Source of the DNA: Nitrospiria bacterium | GTDB lineage: Bacteria; Nitrospirota; Nitrospiria; SBBL01; JAADHI01 | Assembly: GCA_945787655.1 (NCBI GenBank) | Contig: CALZIJ010000014.1 | Span: 1 to 47,680 of the forward strand | Reading direction: 5' to 3' | Length of the DNA stretch: 47,680 nucleotides | Part shown: positions 8,165-18,000 of the stretch, in pieces | Layout of the letters: every line of letters begins with the position of its first letter | Numbering within the stretch: position 1 is the stretch's first letter | Position numbers and translations under genes: made by a program | Notes under the pieces: generated by a model | Seen by the model: the letters and a program-made list of their open reading frames with translations, nothing else | What the model was told of the DNA's origin: nothing | The model's database searches: none

Positions 8165-9247
8165 TTACTGTGGAAAGGTGTCTGGCGCTTTTATCTGCTG
8201 CCATCCTTTACCACTCAGTGTTTTCATAAAAGCCACAAGGTCTTTTTGTTCGACTTCGCTTAAATTCAGCGGTAAGACCAATGGTGACAAAAATGGGTTT
8301 TTAACGCCGCCATTATTGTAAAAAGCGACGACTTCCTCCAAGGTATTCAGGCTTCCGTCATGCATGTATGGTGCGGTATGTTCAATTTCCCGTAAGGTCG
8401 GCGTTTTAAACCCTCCAATATCTTTTTGTTTTTGGGTGACATTGTAGCGGCCAACATCCACGGCTTCATGCCCCCAGCCAACACCCAGGTTGTGGAAGTT
8501 TTCGTCAGCAAAATTAAAACCCGAGTGGCAAATTCCGCAACGGGCTTTTCCTCGAAAAAGCTTTAATCCTCTCTTGGCCGAATCGGAGATTGCTTTTTGA
8601 TCTTTTCCCGTTTCGAATCGGTCGAAAGCACTGTTCCCTGAGAGGAAGGTGCGTTGATAGGCGGCAATGGCTTTCCCGACAGATTCAAGGGAAATAGGCG
8701 TATCAAAGACCGCCTTGAATTGCTTTTTATATCCTTCAATGCTGTTGAGTTTTGCGACCATTTCGTTGTTGTCAAGAAACCCATGTTCAATGGGGTTGGT
8801 GAGTGGGCCAACAGACTGGGCTTCGAGTGTGGGTGCGCGACCATCCCAAAATTGTGTTGTTGTAAAGGCTCGGTTCAAGGCAGTGGGTGCACTTCTACCA
8901 CCTTGCTGTCTTTTGATTCCGGTTGAAACGGGCTGCCCATCCGTAAAAGCAAGTACAGGGATATGGCAGGTTGCACAGGAAATACTATTATCCCGGGAAA
9001 GACGTTTATCAAAAAAGAGGAAGCGGCCCAGGGCGACTTTCTCTTCTGTCATGGGATTATCTGCAGGAATTTTAAGAGAAGAGGCATCCAAACCCAAAGG
9101 CAGGTTTAACTGCATCTCTTTTGCGGAAGTGATCGGCGTGTTCAAGAATAAGATGACAAGAAAGAGCAGGAAAATAATGGCATCCCATTTTGATATATGA
9201 AGCATTTTGTTTTCCGGAGTGAATAGAGAGGGTTTATGATTTTTCAT
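8165..9247 (-). CDS. Dihaem cytochrome c peroxidase / MauG-family protein
   Basis: A periplasmic dihaem c-type peroxidase-fold protein of 360 residues. An N-terminal membrane anchor or signal (about residues 22-43) is followed by two haem-binding motifs, CATCH (about residue 92) and CGICH (about residue 237). Family landmarks include the FWDGRAPTLEAQSVGPL segment and the C-terminal APYMHDGSLNTLEEVVAFY. Members either reduce H2O2 with electrons from cytochrome c (CcpA) or carry out protein-modifying oxidations (MauG); sequence alone does not separate these. The start at 9247 is supported by GGAGGAATTAAAATG. It requires cytochrome c maturation, encoded upstream in this window. Confidence 0.93.
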   Translation of the reverse strand: MKNHKPSLFTPENKMLHISKWDAIIFLLFLVILFLNTPITSAKEMQLNLPLGLDASSLKIPADNPMTEEKVALGRFLFFDKRLSRDNSISCATCHIPVLAFTDGQPVSTGIKRQQGGRSAPTALNRAFTTTQFWDGRAPTLEAQSVGPLTNPIEHGFLDNNEMVAKLNSIEGYKKQFKAVFDTPISLESVGKAIAAYQRTFLSGNSAFDRFETGKDQKAISDSAKRGLKLFRGKARCGICHSGFNFADENFHNLGVGWGHEAVDVGRYNVTQKQKDIGGFKTPTLREIEHTAPYMHDGSLNTLEEVVAFYNNGGVKNPFLSPLVLPLNLSEVEQKDLVAFMKTLSGKGWQQIKAPDTFPQ

Positions 9248-9428
9248 TTTAATTCCTCCATGTTAGAGAAGGTTTTTCAATGCGCTCATCGAAACGATAT
9301 AGTTATAGTCTACCCCCTGTTCTTTCCGGCAATCAACTTAAAAAGCGGATGTCTTTTCTAAATAGAAATTAAAGTGGAAAAGTTCTTTTTATATGAAAGC
9401 AGGAGTGTTTTTAATGTCATGAAAAGGA

Positions 9429-10859
9429 TTATTGCAACCGGAGCGATTTCAGCATTTTTTCTGAGGTTTCCTTGCCTTGTTGAACACAATCTGGAATTCC
9501 GACACCCCGGTAAGGCGCTCCGCAGAGAAAAAAACCCGGATGTTTTTGTGTTTCGTGTTCGACATTGGAAACCCAATCAAGATGACCGACATGATACTGC
9601 GGATTGGCCTTATTCCACCGAAAGGTGCGGGCAACAACGGGTTCGCCATTAATCTCTAGAATGGGTTTCAACTCCTTGTGGACGGTAGAGATTAAGTCGG
9701 CATCATCCTGTTCAGTCACTTCGGGGTGGTGAGCTCCTCCCATAAAAACACGAATAAGAACATGGTCTTTAGGAGCGCGACCCGGAAATTTGGTCGAACT
9801 CCAGGTCGATGCCATCATGGAAGACGGTTCTTTCCGTGGTACAACAAATCCAAATCCGTTTAAAGGATGCTGAACGTTTTTTCTGTTAAATCCCAAAGAA
9901 ACCGTTGCAGTAGAAACATAGGTCATTTCCTGAAGCAATTGGGAGAGGGGATGATCCCATGGTTCTATCCACCGGGCTGCGGTGTAGGTAGGCGTGGTGA
10001 TGGCTATGGCATCTGCGGAAATATGCGTATCTTCAGTCTGCACGTTGTATCCTGAGTTTTGCGGGGAAACAGATAAAACGGGACAGTTCGTCTTGATTTC
10101 TACCTGGTCCAGTTTTTCTCTTAGTGCAGAGACAAGACTTGAAAGACCTTCATCCAGTGTCACAAAGAGAGACCATTTTGGAGGCGGATGCCCTTGTTTT
10201 TTGCTCTGGCTCTGACGTTTAAGCATGCCTTTAATTAAACTGCCATGGGCGTGTTCCAATTGGGCAAACTGCGGGAAGGCGGCTTTCATACTGAGTTTCT
10301 CAGCATCACCCGCAAAAATGCCAGCGAGTATGGGTTCCGCAAAAAGCTGAACGGCTTCTTCCCCCAAGCGGCGCCGAACGAAAGAAGCAATACTTTCATC
10401 TTCGATGGATGATTTTTTCGAAATAAACAGATCCATTCCCATCCGGACTTTTCCCGGAAGCGAGATCAAAGGGCTTAGGGCAAAAGGGAGGAGTTTCCCG
10501 GGTACCATGAGGTTAAAGCCTTTCGGCATGGCGACGAGTTTTCCCATGGAAAGAATATAAACTGATTTATGGACCGGATGGGTTTGAACGAGACGGTCGC
10601 TGAGGCCAAGCGCTTCGATAAGTGCCATACCCCCTTTTTTTTGGGTGATAAAAGAATCCGGACCGCCTTCAATGATAAAGTCATCCACTCGCTCGGAAAC
10701 AATTTTCCCTCCGAGCCGGGGACTGGATTCAAGCAGGCAAAGATCAATGGGATAACCTTCCTTTTTAATTGTTTCCTGAAGAAAGTATGCGGTTGAAAGC
10801 CCCGTGATCCCGCCGCCTATAATCAATATTTTTTTACGAGTGGATGACATTTGCGCCAT
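9429..10859 (-). CDS. hemY: Protoporphyrinogen oxidase (HemY/HemG-type flavoprotein)
   Basis: An oxygen-dependent-type protoporphyrinogen IX oxidase, or coproporphyrinogen III oxidase in the coproporphyrin-dependent pathway, acting late in haem synthesis. The N-terminus holds the FAD-binding motif ILIIGGGITGLSTAYFLQ and ESSPRLGGKI. Further landmarks are the EGGPDSFITQK segment, FAEPILAGIFAGD, and the C-terminal FLCGAPYRGVGIPDCVQQG. The track begins at a TTG (10886), but ATG codons at 10859 and 10850 lie closer to the conserved domain; I use 10859, giving about 476 residues, normal for the family. None has a clear Shine-Dalgarno. It stands apart from other hem genes, downstream of nothing obvious on its strand, and may share a transcript with the peroxidase gene that follows about 180 nt downstream. 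Confidence 0.93.
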   Translation of the reverse strand: MAQMSSTRKKILIIGGGITGLSTAYFLQETIKKEGYPIDLCLLESSPRLGGKIVSERVDDFIIEGGPDSFITQKKGGMALIEALGLSDRLVQTHPVHKSVYILSMGKLVAMPKGFNLMVPGKLLPFALSPLISLPGKVRMGMDLFISKKSSIEDESIASFVRRRLGEEAVQLFAEPILAGIFAGDAEKLSMKAAFPQFAQLEHAHGSLIKGMLKRQSQSKKQGHPPPKWSLFVTLDEGLSSLVSALREKLDQVEIKTNCPVLSVSPQNSGYNVQTEDTHISADAIAITTPTYTAARWIEPWDHPLSQLLQEMTYVSTATVSLGFNRKNVQHPLNGFGFVVPRKEPSSMMASTWSSTKFPGRAPKDHVLIRVFMGGAHHPEVTEQDDADLISTVHKELKPILEINGEPVVARTFRWNKANPQYHVGHLDWVSNVEHETQKHPGFFLCGAPYRGVGIPDCVQQGKETSEKMLKSLRLQ

Positions 10860-11036
10860 TTTACGTGAATTGCGTGTGGGTTTCAAATGGCTGTGTCAAA
10901 CGTAATAAACTTGATTATTTTGACGTGTTTTGGAATATGCACTACAATTATTGGAAACATACCTGATAAATATAGCTGTTTTCAGGCTGAAGCCGTGTTA
11001 TGCTTGGTATAGGGAAATTTATGTTGAGAGAAAAAA

Positions 11037-11234
11037 ATGACTGAAAAAATATTGATTGAAAAAGCATCCGGTGGCTATATCCTGTCGGACGCCAACCCTG
11101 ACCCTAAAAACCCTGGGGATCTTTGGATGAACAAAGCGGTATTCCACGATTTTACTTCCGTTGTGGAGGAACTTCGGCGAAGATTTTGTGTGTCCGATAT
11201 TATTGCTTCTCAGGAAGGGAAATTCTCCCTTTAG
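11037..11234 (+). CDS. Small hypothetical protein, 65 aa
   Basis: A 65-residue soluble, mixed-charge ORF starting MTEKILIEKASGGYILSD with a purine-rich GAGAG shortly upstream of the ATG. It has alternating hydrophobic and charged residues and a helical FTSVVEELRRRF segment, which looks like a compact alpha/beta protein. No Cys-based metal site, signal peptide or membrane segment is visible. It is divergent from hemY and about 370 nt upstream of the chemotaxis receptor. I do not recognise the family; coding status is likely but not certain. Confidence 0.55.
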   Translation: MTEKILIEKASGGYILSDANPDPKNPGDLWMNKAVFHDFTSVVEELRRRFCVSDIIASQEGKFSL

Positions 11235-11263
11235 CTTATAGAATCAAGTCATTCTAAACCACT

Positions 11264-11401
11264 GTTTATTTTTACCCCTTAAACACGTCTTATATTTGCC
11301 CTCAGTGTTTCCAGTCGCCGGATCTGGTGCGTCTGGAGACTCCCCCGGCAGACCCCCGTTATAGGCGTGTCTTTCATTGTACTTATAAAAAGATCTGTTA
11401 G
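11264..11401 (+). pseudogene. Possible degraded zinc-ribbon coding remnant
   Basis: In the roughly 366-nt gap 11235-11600, one + frame reads YICPQCFQSPDLVRLETP and later YRRVFHC, ending KKIC and TAG at 11399-11401. The CPxC knuckle followed by a second Cys pair after about 28 residues resembles a small zinc ribbon. However, the open frame (from a stop at 11255) contains no ATG, GTG or TTG, and the second knuckle spacing is CX5C. It may be a decayed gene, a frameshifted small ORF or chance. The only other item I see in this gap is the sigma-28-like promoter. Confidence 0.2.
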
Positions 11402-11518
11402 AGTTGTTATAAAATGGCGGTGTTTTTTGCAATGCCGATGCAGGCCATTCTTGACGATGCCAAAGGTGCCGGATGAGCGGTTCTTTTTTTCGATAGTGTA
11501 TCGATTGGAGCCTGGGTC

Positions 11519-11546
11519 TAAAGATTAGGGGCGGGATGACCGATTA
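11519..11546 (+). promoter_or_regulatory. Sigma-28 (FliA)-like promoter upstream of the chemotaxis receptor
   Basis: TAAAGATT (11519-11526) and ACCGATTA (11539-11546) are separated by 12 bp, close to the flagellar-sigma consensus TAAAGTTT-N11-GCCGATAA (7/8 and 6/8 matches, spacing one longer). It lies about 70 bp before the proposed receptor start. Chemoreceptor genes are commonly driven by this sigma factor, so placement adds weight. Confidence 0.4.
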
Positions 11547-11615
11547 GTTTAAATATTATTGAAAATAGGGAACTTGGAATATGCTTGCGAATAAGGGGAT
11601 GTGGAGAAGGTAAGA

Positions 11616-13556
11616 ATGGGGAGTCTTAAGCTCAATATTCGCGGAAAATTAATGGCAAGTTTTCTCTTGCTGGTCGGAATATTCTTATCCGTTGGGAGCG
11701 TGGTTTATTTTGATAGTACCAAGATTTTCTTTTTAATTACCCGTCTGGAAGAACAAACAACGCGTGTGCTTCAGGCATCCAAGGGATTGGAAGCCGACTT
11801 TAAAAAAACCGGGGAATTTTTTTCGTCTGCGATTTCCTTCAGCGATGAAGAAATGTACCAAAAGGCGCTTGATCAAAGTGAAAAAATGATGGCCCGGATA
11901 GCATTGATTCGTGATACACCGGGCGAGGATCAGACCAAAATACAAGACATTCACTCCCTTTTGATGCGCTATCAAAAAAGTGGTGAATCGATATACCGGG
12001 CTATTACTTCTGACGAACATTTTGAAACAACTGCAGAAAAACTAGGGGCCTTTGGCAATTTGGCGAAGGACTTAAATGAGATCCTGTCGAAGTTTAGAGC
12101 ATCAAAGGAAGCCGCACTAAAACAGGACGTATTCGATATTCGCAAAGGCGCCCAGCATATCCAGTTTGCCATTGTTTTGATCGGATTGATCACGACATTT
12201 TCAGGCATCGCCATTGCCTTCATTATGAGCCGCAGCATTGTCCAGCCCTTGCGTGAAATGTCAGATGCCGCACAAGGCATTGCTCAAGGCAATCTTTCTG
12301 CCACGCTCGCGGTGAGGGGAAATGATGAAGTCGGTGTGTTATCAAGAAGTTTTAATGTCATGGTAGAGGGCTTGAGAAAAGCAGATGGCCAAGCTCTAAA
12401 AATCGCCCGGATTTCGGCCATGGTTGAAAACGCTCCCTACGGGATGTTATTTGCCGACAATACTCATAAAATAACCTATATGAACCCGGTGGCATTCGAG
12501 ATGTTAAAAAAACTGGAGGCTCTGCTCCCTTGTCCTGCAGATCGTATTGTGGGCCAGGAAATTGATATTTTTCATGCGAATCCGGAAAGAATCCGAAAAT
12601 TGATTTCTGACCCCAAAAACCTGCCCCACCGAGGCAGAATAAAGCTGGGAGAAGAGGTAATCGAGCTTAATATTTCTGCTGTTTTTGATCAACAGAACAA
12701 CCGGATTGGCACCTTCACGTCATGGCAGTTTGTGACACAGGAATTTCATATTATAGATACCTTGCAGGAAACAATGGCCTCCCTTTCTTTTGAAGCCACA
12801 CATCTGTCTGATGCCAGCCGCCAAATGAGCGGAAACCTCGAGACCGTCGGGAAAAAAGCCAGTCGTGCCAGTACAACGAGTAAGGAAACGACCAGCAATG
12901 TGGAAGTAGTGGCCTCTTCTTCTGAAGAAATGTCGGCTACCGTAAAAGAAATTTCCAAAAATGTTCAAGTTGCCAGCCAGATTACTACTCAAGCGGTGGA
13001 AAAAGCCCATCATGCGAATGAAACAATATCGAAACTGGGAGAATCTTCTGTTGAAATTGGCAAGGTGATTCAAGTGATCAGTTCCATCGCGGCACAAACG
13101 AATCAACTGGCCTTGAATGCGACGATTGAAGCAGCGCGGTCAGGTGAGGCCGGAAAAGGATTTTCCGTGGTGGCCAACGAAGTGAAGGCCTTGGCCAAAC
13201 AAACCTCTGACGCCACTTCTGAAATTCAACGGCGGATATCTGCGATTCAGGAAAGTACGGAAGAAGCCGTCGTGGCCATTGAGGAAATTGGTTCGATCAT
13301 TATGAAAAGCAGCGAAATCGCAACTTCTATTGCCGGGGCAATCGAGGAGCAGTCCGTCACGACATCTGAAATCAGCGATAATGCCGGTGAAGCGGCACAG
13401 GGGGCCATGGAAGTTTTTGAGACGGTCGATGAAATTTCATCAGCCACAAATGATACTGCAAAAGAAGCCGAGCAGGTATTGATGGCCTCTGCGAACTTGT
13501 CAGAATTGGCGCAAAACCTTAAAACACTGATCGAAGATTTAAGTCGTAAACGCTAA
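11616..13556 (+). CDS. Methyl-accepting chemotaxis protein with HAMP and PAS-like region
   Basis: A transmembrane chemoreceptor that would signal through CheA/CheW. Order: N-terminal membrane helix (about residues 10-32), a periplasmic helical sensing region, second membrane helix (about 185-205), HAMP (about 206-260), a PAS-like cytoplasmic region (about 270-375) beginning ARISAMVENAPYGMLF, then the long coiled signalling domain. The hairpin tip carries the canonical QTNQLALNATIEAARSGEAG and KGFSVVANEVKALA. The track starts at a GTG (11601), but the ATG at 11616 is preceded by GGAGAAGG at good spacing, so I prefer it. The PAS-like insert between HAMP and signalling domain suggests a second, internal input; ligand unknown. 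A sigma-28-like promoter lies upstream. Confidence 0.95.
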   Translation: MGSLKLNIRGKLMASFLLLVGIFLSVGSVVYFDSTKIFFLITRLEEQTTRVLQASKGLEADFKKTGEFFSSAISFSDEEMYQKALDQSEKMMARIALIRDTPGEDQTKIQDIHSLLMRYQKSGESIYRAITSDEHFETTAEKLGAFGNLAKDLNEILSKFRASKEAALKQDVFDIRKGAQHIQFAIVLIGLITTFSGIAIAFIMSRSIVQPLREMSDAAQGIAQGNLSATLAVRGNDEVGVLSRSFNVMVEGLRKADGQALKIARISAMVENAPYGMLFADNTHKITYMNPVAFEMLKKLEALLPCPADRIVGQEIDIFHANPERIRKLISDPKNLPHRGRIKLGEEVIELNISAVFDQQNNRIGTFTSWQFVTQEFHIIDTLQETMASLSFEATHLSDASRQMSGNLETVGKKASRASTTSKETTSNVEVVASSSEEMSATVKEISKNVQVASQITTQAVEKAHHANETISKLGESSVEIGKVIQVISSIAAQTNQLALNATIEAARSGEAGKGFSVVANEVKALAKQTSDATSEIQRRISAIQESTEEAVVAIEEIGSIIMKSSEIATSIAGAIEEQSVTTSEISDNAGEAAQGAMEVFETVDEISSATNDTAKEAEQVLMASANLSELAQNLKTLIEDLSRKR

Positions 13557-13684
13557 ACAGATCACGTCTTTGTTGCACGACTTTTCCCACGATAAATACC
13601 TTAAAATGGTGTCCTGAAAAAAGCATGCAAGACCCTTGGGTTCGGCAGATCAGGGGTGTGTTGTTACCCCATACAGACACTTCA

Positions 13685-13714
13685 TTGTCATTTTTGACTT
13701 GAACATTTTATGAT
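13685..13714 (+). promoter_or_regulatory. Sigma-70-type promoter upstream of the AONS-like gene
   Basis: TTGTCA (13685-13690), an 18-bp spacer and TATGAT (13709-13714) match the housekeeping consensus at 5/6 in both hexamers. It lies about 55 bp before the first possible start of the downstream gene. The -35 hexamer is identical to that of the promoter found at 32324-32353 on the other strand. Confidence 0.5.
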
Positions 13715-13768
13715 CAGGTTTACAATGAAACAGATTTTTGGGGAACAAAGACAAAAAATAAGGCCCGG

Positions 13769-15004
13769 ATGGGTTTGTTCTTGAACGGGCCAGGGTCAAA
13801 AGCAGTGATGGAAAAGAAATCAAAAGCCATAGTGGAGCAACAGTTCCTGAAAAGAACCCGCCCCGTTTTGGAAAAAACAGCCTATTCATTGCAGTCTCCG
13901 CAGGGGGCTTATGTTCAGCTAAACAGGCGCACTGTGCTCAATCTTTCTTCCCATAATTATCTCGGTTTGGCCAATGATCCGATGGTCGTTCACGCTGCAA
14001 AAGAAGGACTGAAAGACCGGGGGTATGGCCTGGCTTCGGCCACAACGGGTACAGTTACCCTGGATTTGCACAAAAATTTGGAAAACACCATCACTGCTTT
14101 TCTGCAAACAGAAGAAAGCCTGATTGTTGCTTCAGTTGTTGAAACATATACCGGTCTGTTTCAGGCTTTTTTGGGAGAAGAAGATGCTGTCCTTTCCGAT
14201 ACCCTGAACCCGCCGTCCATAATGGACGGCATCCGCCTTTGCGAAGCCAAGCACTATCGTTACCGTCATAAGGATATGAGTGATTTGGAGTGTGTATTAA
14301 AGATGACTGCGGATTGCAGGCTTCGTCTTATTGTGACCTGCGGGGTGTTTCCCATGGATGGCCAGCTTGCGCCGCTTGCTGAAATTTGTCGTTTGGCCGA
14401 TCAGTATGACGCGATCGTGCTGGTCGATGATGCCCACGGCATCGGTGTCTTGGGTGAAAGGGGCCGGGGGAGCGGGGAATCTTGCGGTGTTTCAAGCCGG
14501 ATTGATTTAGTCACGGGGGCCTTGGGCATGGCAATGGGTGGAACCCCGGGCGGGTTTATTTCGGGCCAAAAGGGGTTAATAAACGGGTTACGCCAGTCTT
14601 CGTACACGGGTTTTGAGTCATCCCCCCTGCCGCCAATGGTTGCGGCCGGAGCGATTAAAGCGTTTGAGCTTGCAGAGTCGAGTGATGTATTGAGAAATAC
14701 GCTGTTGAATCACACGGCATTTTTTCGTCAGGGACTGACCCGCATGGGCTACATAATCAAACCAGGGACTCACCCGATTATTCCCGTTTTAATCGATGAC
14801 GAGAAACAGGCGCGCCAACTGTCTTTATTGCTCTTTGAATCCGGAATCTATGCAGAAGCGGTGGTTTTTCCTCTCGTGCCTGAGGGAGACATGGGGCTGC
14901 GGGTGCAGATTTCTGCCTTGCATACAGAGGAAGACTTGTCCTTTGCGCTGGATCAATTTAAAAGCGTTGGTCAAACTATCGGTCTGCTGTTTCCCGAAGA
15001 ATAG
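13769..15004 (+). CDS. AONS/KBL-fold (alpha-oxoamine synthase-like) protein lacking the PLP lysine
   Basis: A 411-residue protein that follows KBL/BioF-type alpha-oxoamine synthases from end to end: NYLGLANDPMV, DGIRLCEAKHYRYRHKDM, VFPMDGQLAPLAEIC, VDDAHGIGVLGERGRGSGE and a C-terminal domain ending in VVFPLVPEGDMGLRVQIS. The usual GTLGKALGGASGG motif with the Schiff-base Lys reads GALGMAMGGTPGG, so Lys is Met. DALNHASIIDG reads DTLNPPSIMDG, losing the His that stacks on PLP. CFDANGG reads VVETYTG, and DGVFSMDG reads CGVFPMDG. The Asp and His of DDAHG remain. The frame is intact and full length, so this looks like a maintained pseudoenzyme or a repurposed fold. Start could be ATG 13769 or ATG 13808. 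Confidence 0.85.
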   Translation: MGLFLNGPGSKAVMEKKSKAIVEQQFLKRTRPVLEKTAYSLQSPQGAYVQLNRRTVLNLSSHNYLGLANDPMVVHAAKEGLKDRGYGLASATTGTVTLDLHKNLENTITAFLQTEESLIVASVVETYTGLFQAFLGEEDAVLSDTLNPPSIMDGIRLCEAKHYRYRHKDMSDLECVLKMTADCRLRLIVTCGVFPMDGQLAPLAEICRLADQYDAIVLVDDAHGIGVLGERGRGSGESCGVSSRIDLVTGALGMAMGGTPGGFISGQKGLINGLRQSSYTGFESSPLPPMVAAGAIKAFELAESSDVLRNTLLNHTAFFRQGLTRMGYIIKPGTHPIIPVLIDDEKQARQLSLLLFESGIYAEAVVFPLVPEGDMGLRVQISALHTEEDLSFALDQFKSVGQTIGLLFPEE

Positions 15005-15085
15005 CGATTTTCACACAGACCGATTCCAGGTGGTTTGGAAAATGAGGGCTTTCGTATCCGGTATCCTTTTTTCTATAATTGATAG

Positions 15086-18000
15086 ATGGCCCTGTCTTCT
15101 TTTCATCCGCTGATTTCGAACTGGTTTGAACAACGTTTTGGCAGGCCAACCTCGGCTCAGGCAGAAGGGTGGCCTGCGATACTCAAGCACCAGGATACCT
15201 TGATTGCCGCCCCGACCGGGTCAGGAAAAACCCTTGCGGCCTTTATGGCCTGTTTGGATCGACTGGTGCGTGAGGGCCTGTCCGGCACTCTGAGCGACCG
15301 CCCCAGCGTCGTTTATGTTTCTCCGCTAAAAGCCCTGAGCAACGACGTACAACGTAATCTGGAAACCCCGCTTCAGGAAATTAAGGCACTCGCAGAAGAA
15401 AGGGGCATAGCACTCCCGGAAATTCGGACGTGGGTTCGCACTGGCGACACACCTCAGAGTGAACGGCGGGCCATGTTGAAAAATCCGCCGCACATCATTA
15501 TTACCACACCGGAGTCACTTTATTTGTTATTAACCGCCGAGTCGAGCCGGGCCCTGCTTAATGGGGTTGAAACCTTGATTATCGATGAAGTGCACGCAGT
15601 GGCACGGGACAAACGCGGCGCGCATCTGAGTCTGACATTGGAGCGGCTTGCACATTTATGCGAAAAACGTCCGGTACGCATCGGTTTATCCGCAACGCAG
15701 AAGCCGATTGAACGGATGGCGCAATTTCTTGTCGGCTCGGCGAATATCGATGCCGCAGGCCAGCCAGCCTGTCATATTGTAGACACGGGTCATCTCAGGG
15801 CGCTTGATCTTGCCATTGAAACGCCGCGTTCCCCGCTTTCCGCCGTGTGCTCAAACGAACAATGGCAGGAGGTATACGAGCAAATCGGTGAACTGGTGCA
15901 ATCTCACCGGAGCACACTTATTTTTGTGAATACCCGTCGCTTATCAGAGCGGGTGACGCACCATCTTTCAGAGTTGATCGGCAAGGAACACGTGACCTCT
16001 CACCACGGCAGTCTTTCAAAGAAAAGCCGGCTCTTGGCCGAAAAACGTCTCAAGTCAGGGGACTTGAAGGCCGTTGTCGCCACCGCATCGCTGGAGCTTG
16101 GAATTGATATCGGGACGATTGATCTTGTGATTCAAATCGGGAGCCCGCGCGCCATCGCCACCTTTTTACAGAGAATCGGCCGGTCGGGACATGCATTGGG
16201 CCAGGTTCCAAAAGGCCGTTTATTTGCTTTGACCCGGGATGAATTGCTGGAAGCCGCCGCTTTGATTCGGGCAGTTCGGGCGGGGCATCTGGATCAAATT
16301 ATGATTCCGAAAGGACCGTTGGATATTCTCGCGCAACAAATTGTGGCGATGAGTGCCGTGGAGGAATGGGAAGAAACCGCATTGTTTTCCCTTGTTTGCA
16401 AGGCGTATCCCTACCGAGATCTTTCAAAAAAAAGATATGAAGCCTTGCTCACCATGTTGAGCGAGGGAATTCCCAGCAGTCATGGCCCAAAAGGGGCTTA
16501 TGTGTATCGAGACAGGATTTCAGGGCGTCTCAAGGGACGGCGGGGCGCAAGGCTTGCGGCCCTGACTTCAGGCGGGGCCATACCGGATCTTGCGGACTAT
16601 AAAGTGGTTTCCGAACCGGAAGGCATCACGGTGGGGTCCGTGGATGAAGATTTTGCTGTCGAGAGTCTGGCTGGAGATGTTTTTTTACTGGGAAACACAT
16701 CCTGGAGAATTCAGCATGTCCGCTCAGGCGAGGTCGTTGTGAATGATGCGCAGGGCGCGGCCCCGACCATTCCGTTTTGGCGGGGAGAAGCGCCTTCGCG
16801 AACCTTGGAACTGTCGCAGGCGGTGTCCCGGTTAAGAGAAGAAATCGGACAACGTCTGGATTGCCCTGAAATGGCCGCAAGGTGGCTGAGTGAAGAGGCG
16901 TCAGTTTCCGAAAAAGGCGCTTTGGGAGCTGTGGAATATCTTACTGCACAGAAAGCGTCTGTCGGCATGATTCCCACCCAGAGTCATATCTTGTTTGAGC
17001 GGTTTTTTGACGAATCCGGTGGAATGCAGTTGGTCATTCATGCGCCATTTGGCGGTCGGGTGAACCGTGCATACGGTCTTGCTTTGCGGAAACGGTTTTG
17101 CCGACGATTTGATTTTGAACTGCAGGCCAGCGCTGATGACAACGGACTGGTGCTTTCCCTTGGTCCACAACAGGGTTTTGCTCTGGAAGAGGTGTTGAAT
17201 ATGGTTCGACCGGAGGGCGCACAAGCGATGTTGGAGCAGGCGCTTTTGCCCTCCCCCTTTTTTACGACCCGCTGGCGATGGAATACGACGCGGGCCTTGG
17301 TGGTGCTTCGGCAGCGTGGTGGAAAACGGGTGCCTCCACCCTTGCAGCGTTTTCGTGCGGATGATTTGTTGACACAAGTTTTTCCGGCGTTAACGTCTTG
17401 CCCGGACAATGGCAATTATGCGGGAAACCTGGAGATCCCTGAGCATCCCTTGATCCGGCAAACCGTCGATGATGTACTCCATGAAGCCATGGATATTGAG
17501 GCCTGGCTTCGTCTTTTGGAAGACATTCATAACAAACGCATTGCGGTGACATTTCTGGATACGCGGGAGCCTTCTCCTTTTTCATATCAGTTATTAAATG
17601 CCCAGCCCTATGCTTTTTTGGATGATGCCCCGCTCGAAGAACGCCGTGCGCGCGCGGTTGCAACGCGCCGTACACTTTCCGTGGCCTCCATGCAAGACCT
17701 TGGAGCCCTTGATCCGGCCGCGATCGAACAGGTGAGAAGAGAGTCCTGGCCGCTGGTAACGGACGCCGATGCGCTGCATGATGTTTTGTTGTCCACTGGA
17801 ATCCTGCCCGAAGAAGACGCAAAACCGCTTCACCCATTATTAAGTGATCCGGCCGCCAAAGGGGAGTGGGATCATTGGTTCCGGGTGCTGCTATCAGACG
17901 GCCGGGCGGCGCGGGGCATCGATTCAAAAGGACGATGTTACTGGATTGCCTCTGAAAAATGGCCCATGGTTTCCGCCGCACGAAGCGATCTGTCTCTAGA

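Noticed and set aside
14212-14230. Perfect palindrome GCCGTCCAT-A-ATGGACGGC
   Set aside because: It lies inside the AONS-like coding frame at the NPPSIMDG segment with no regulatory context; treated as coincidental, though it coincides with an altered active-site motif.
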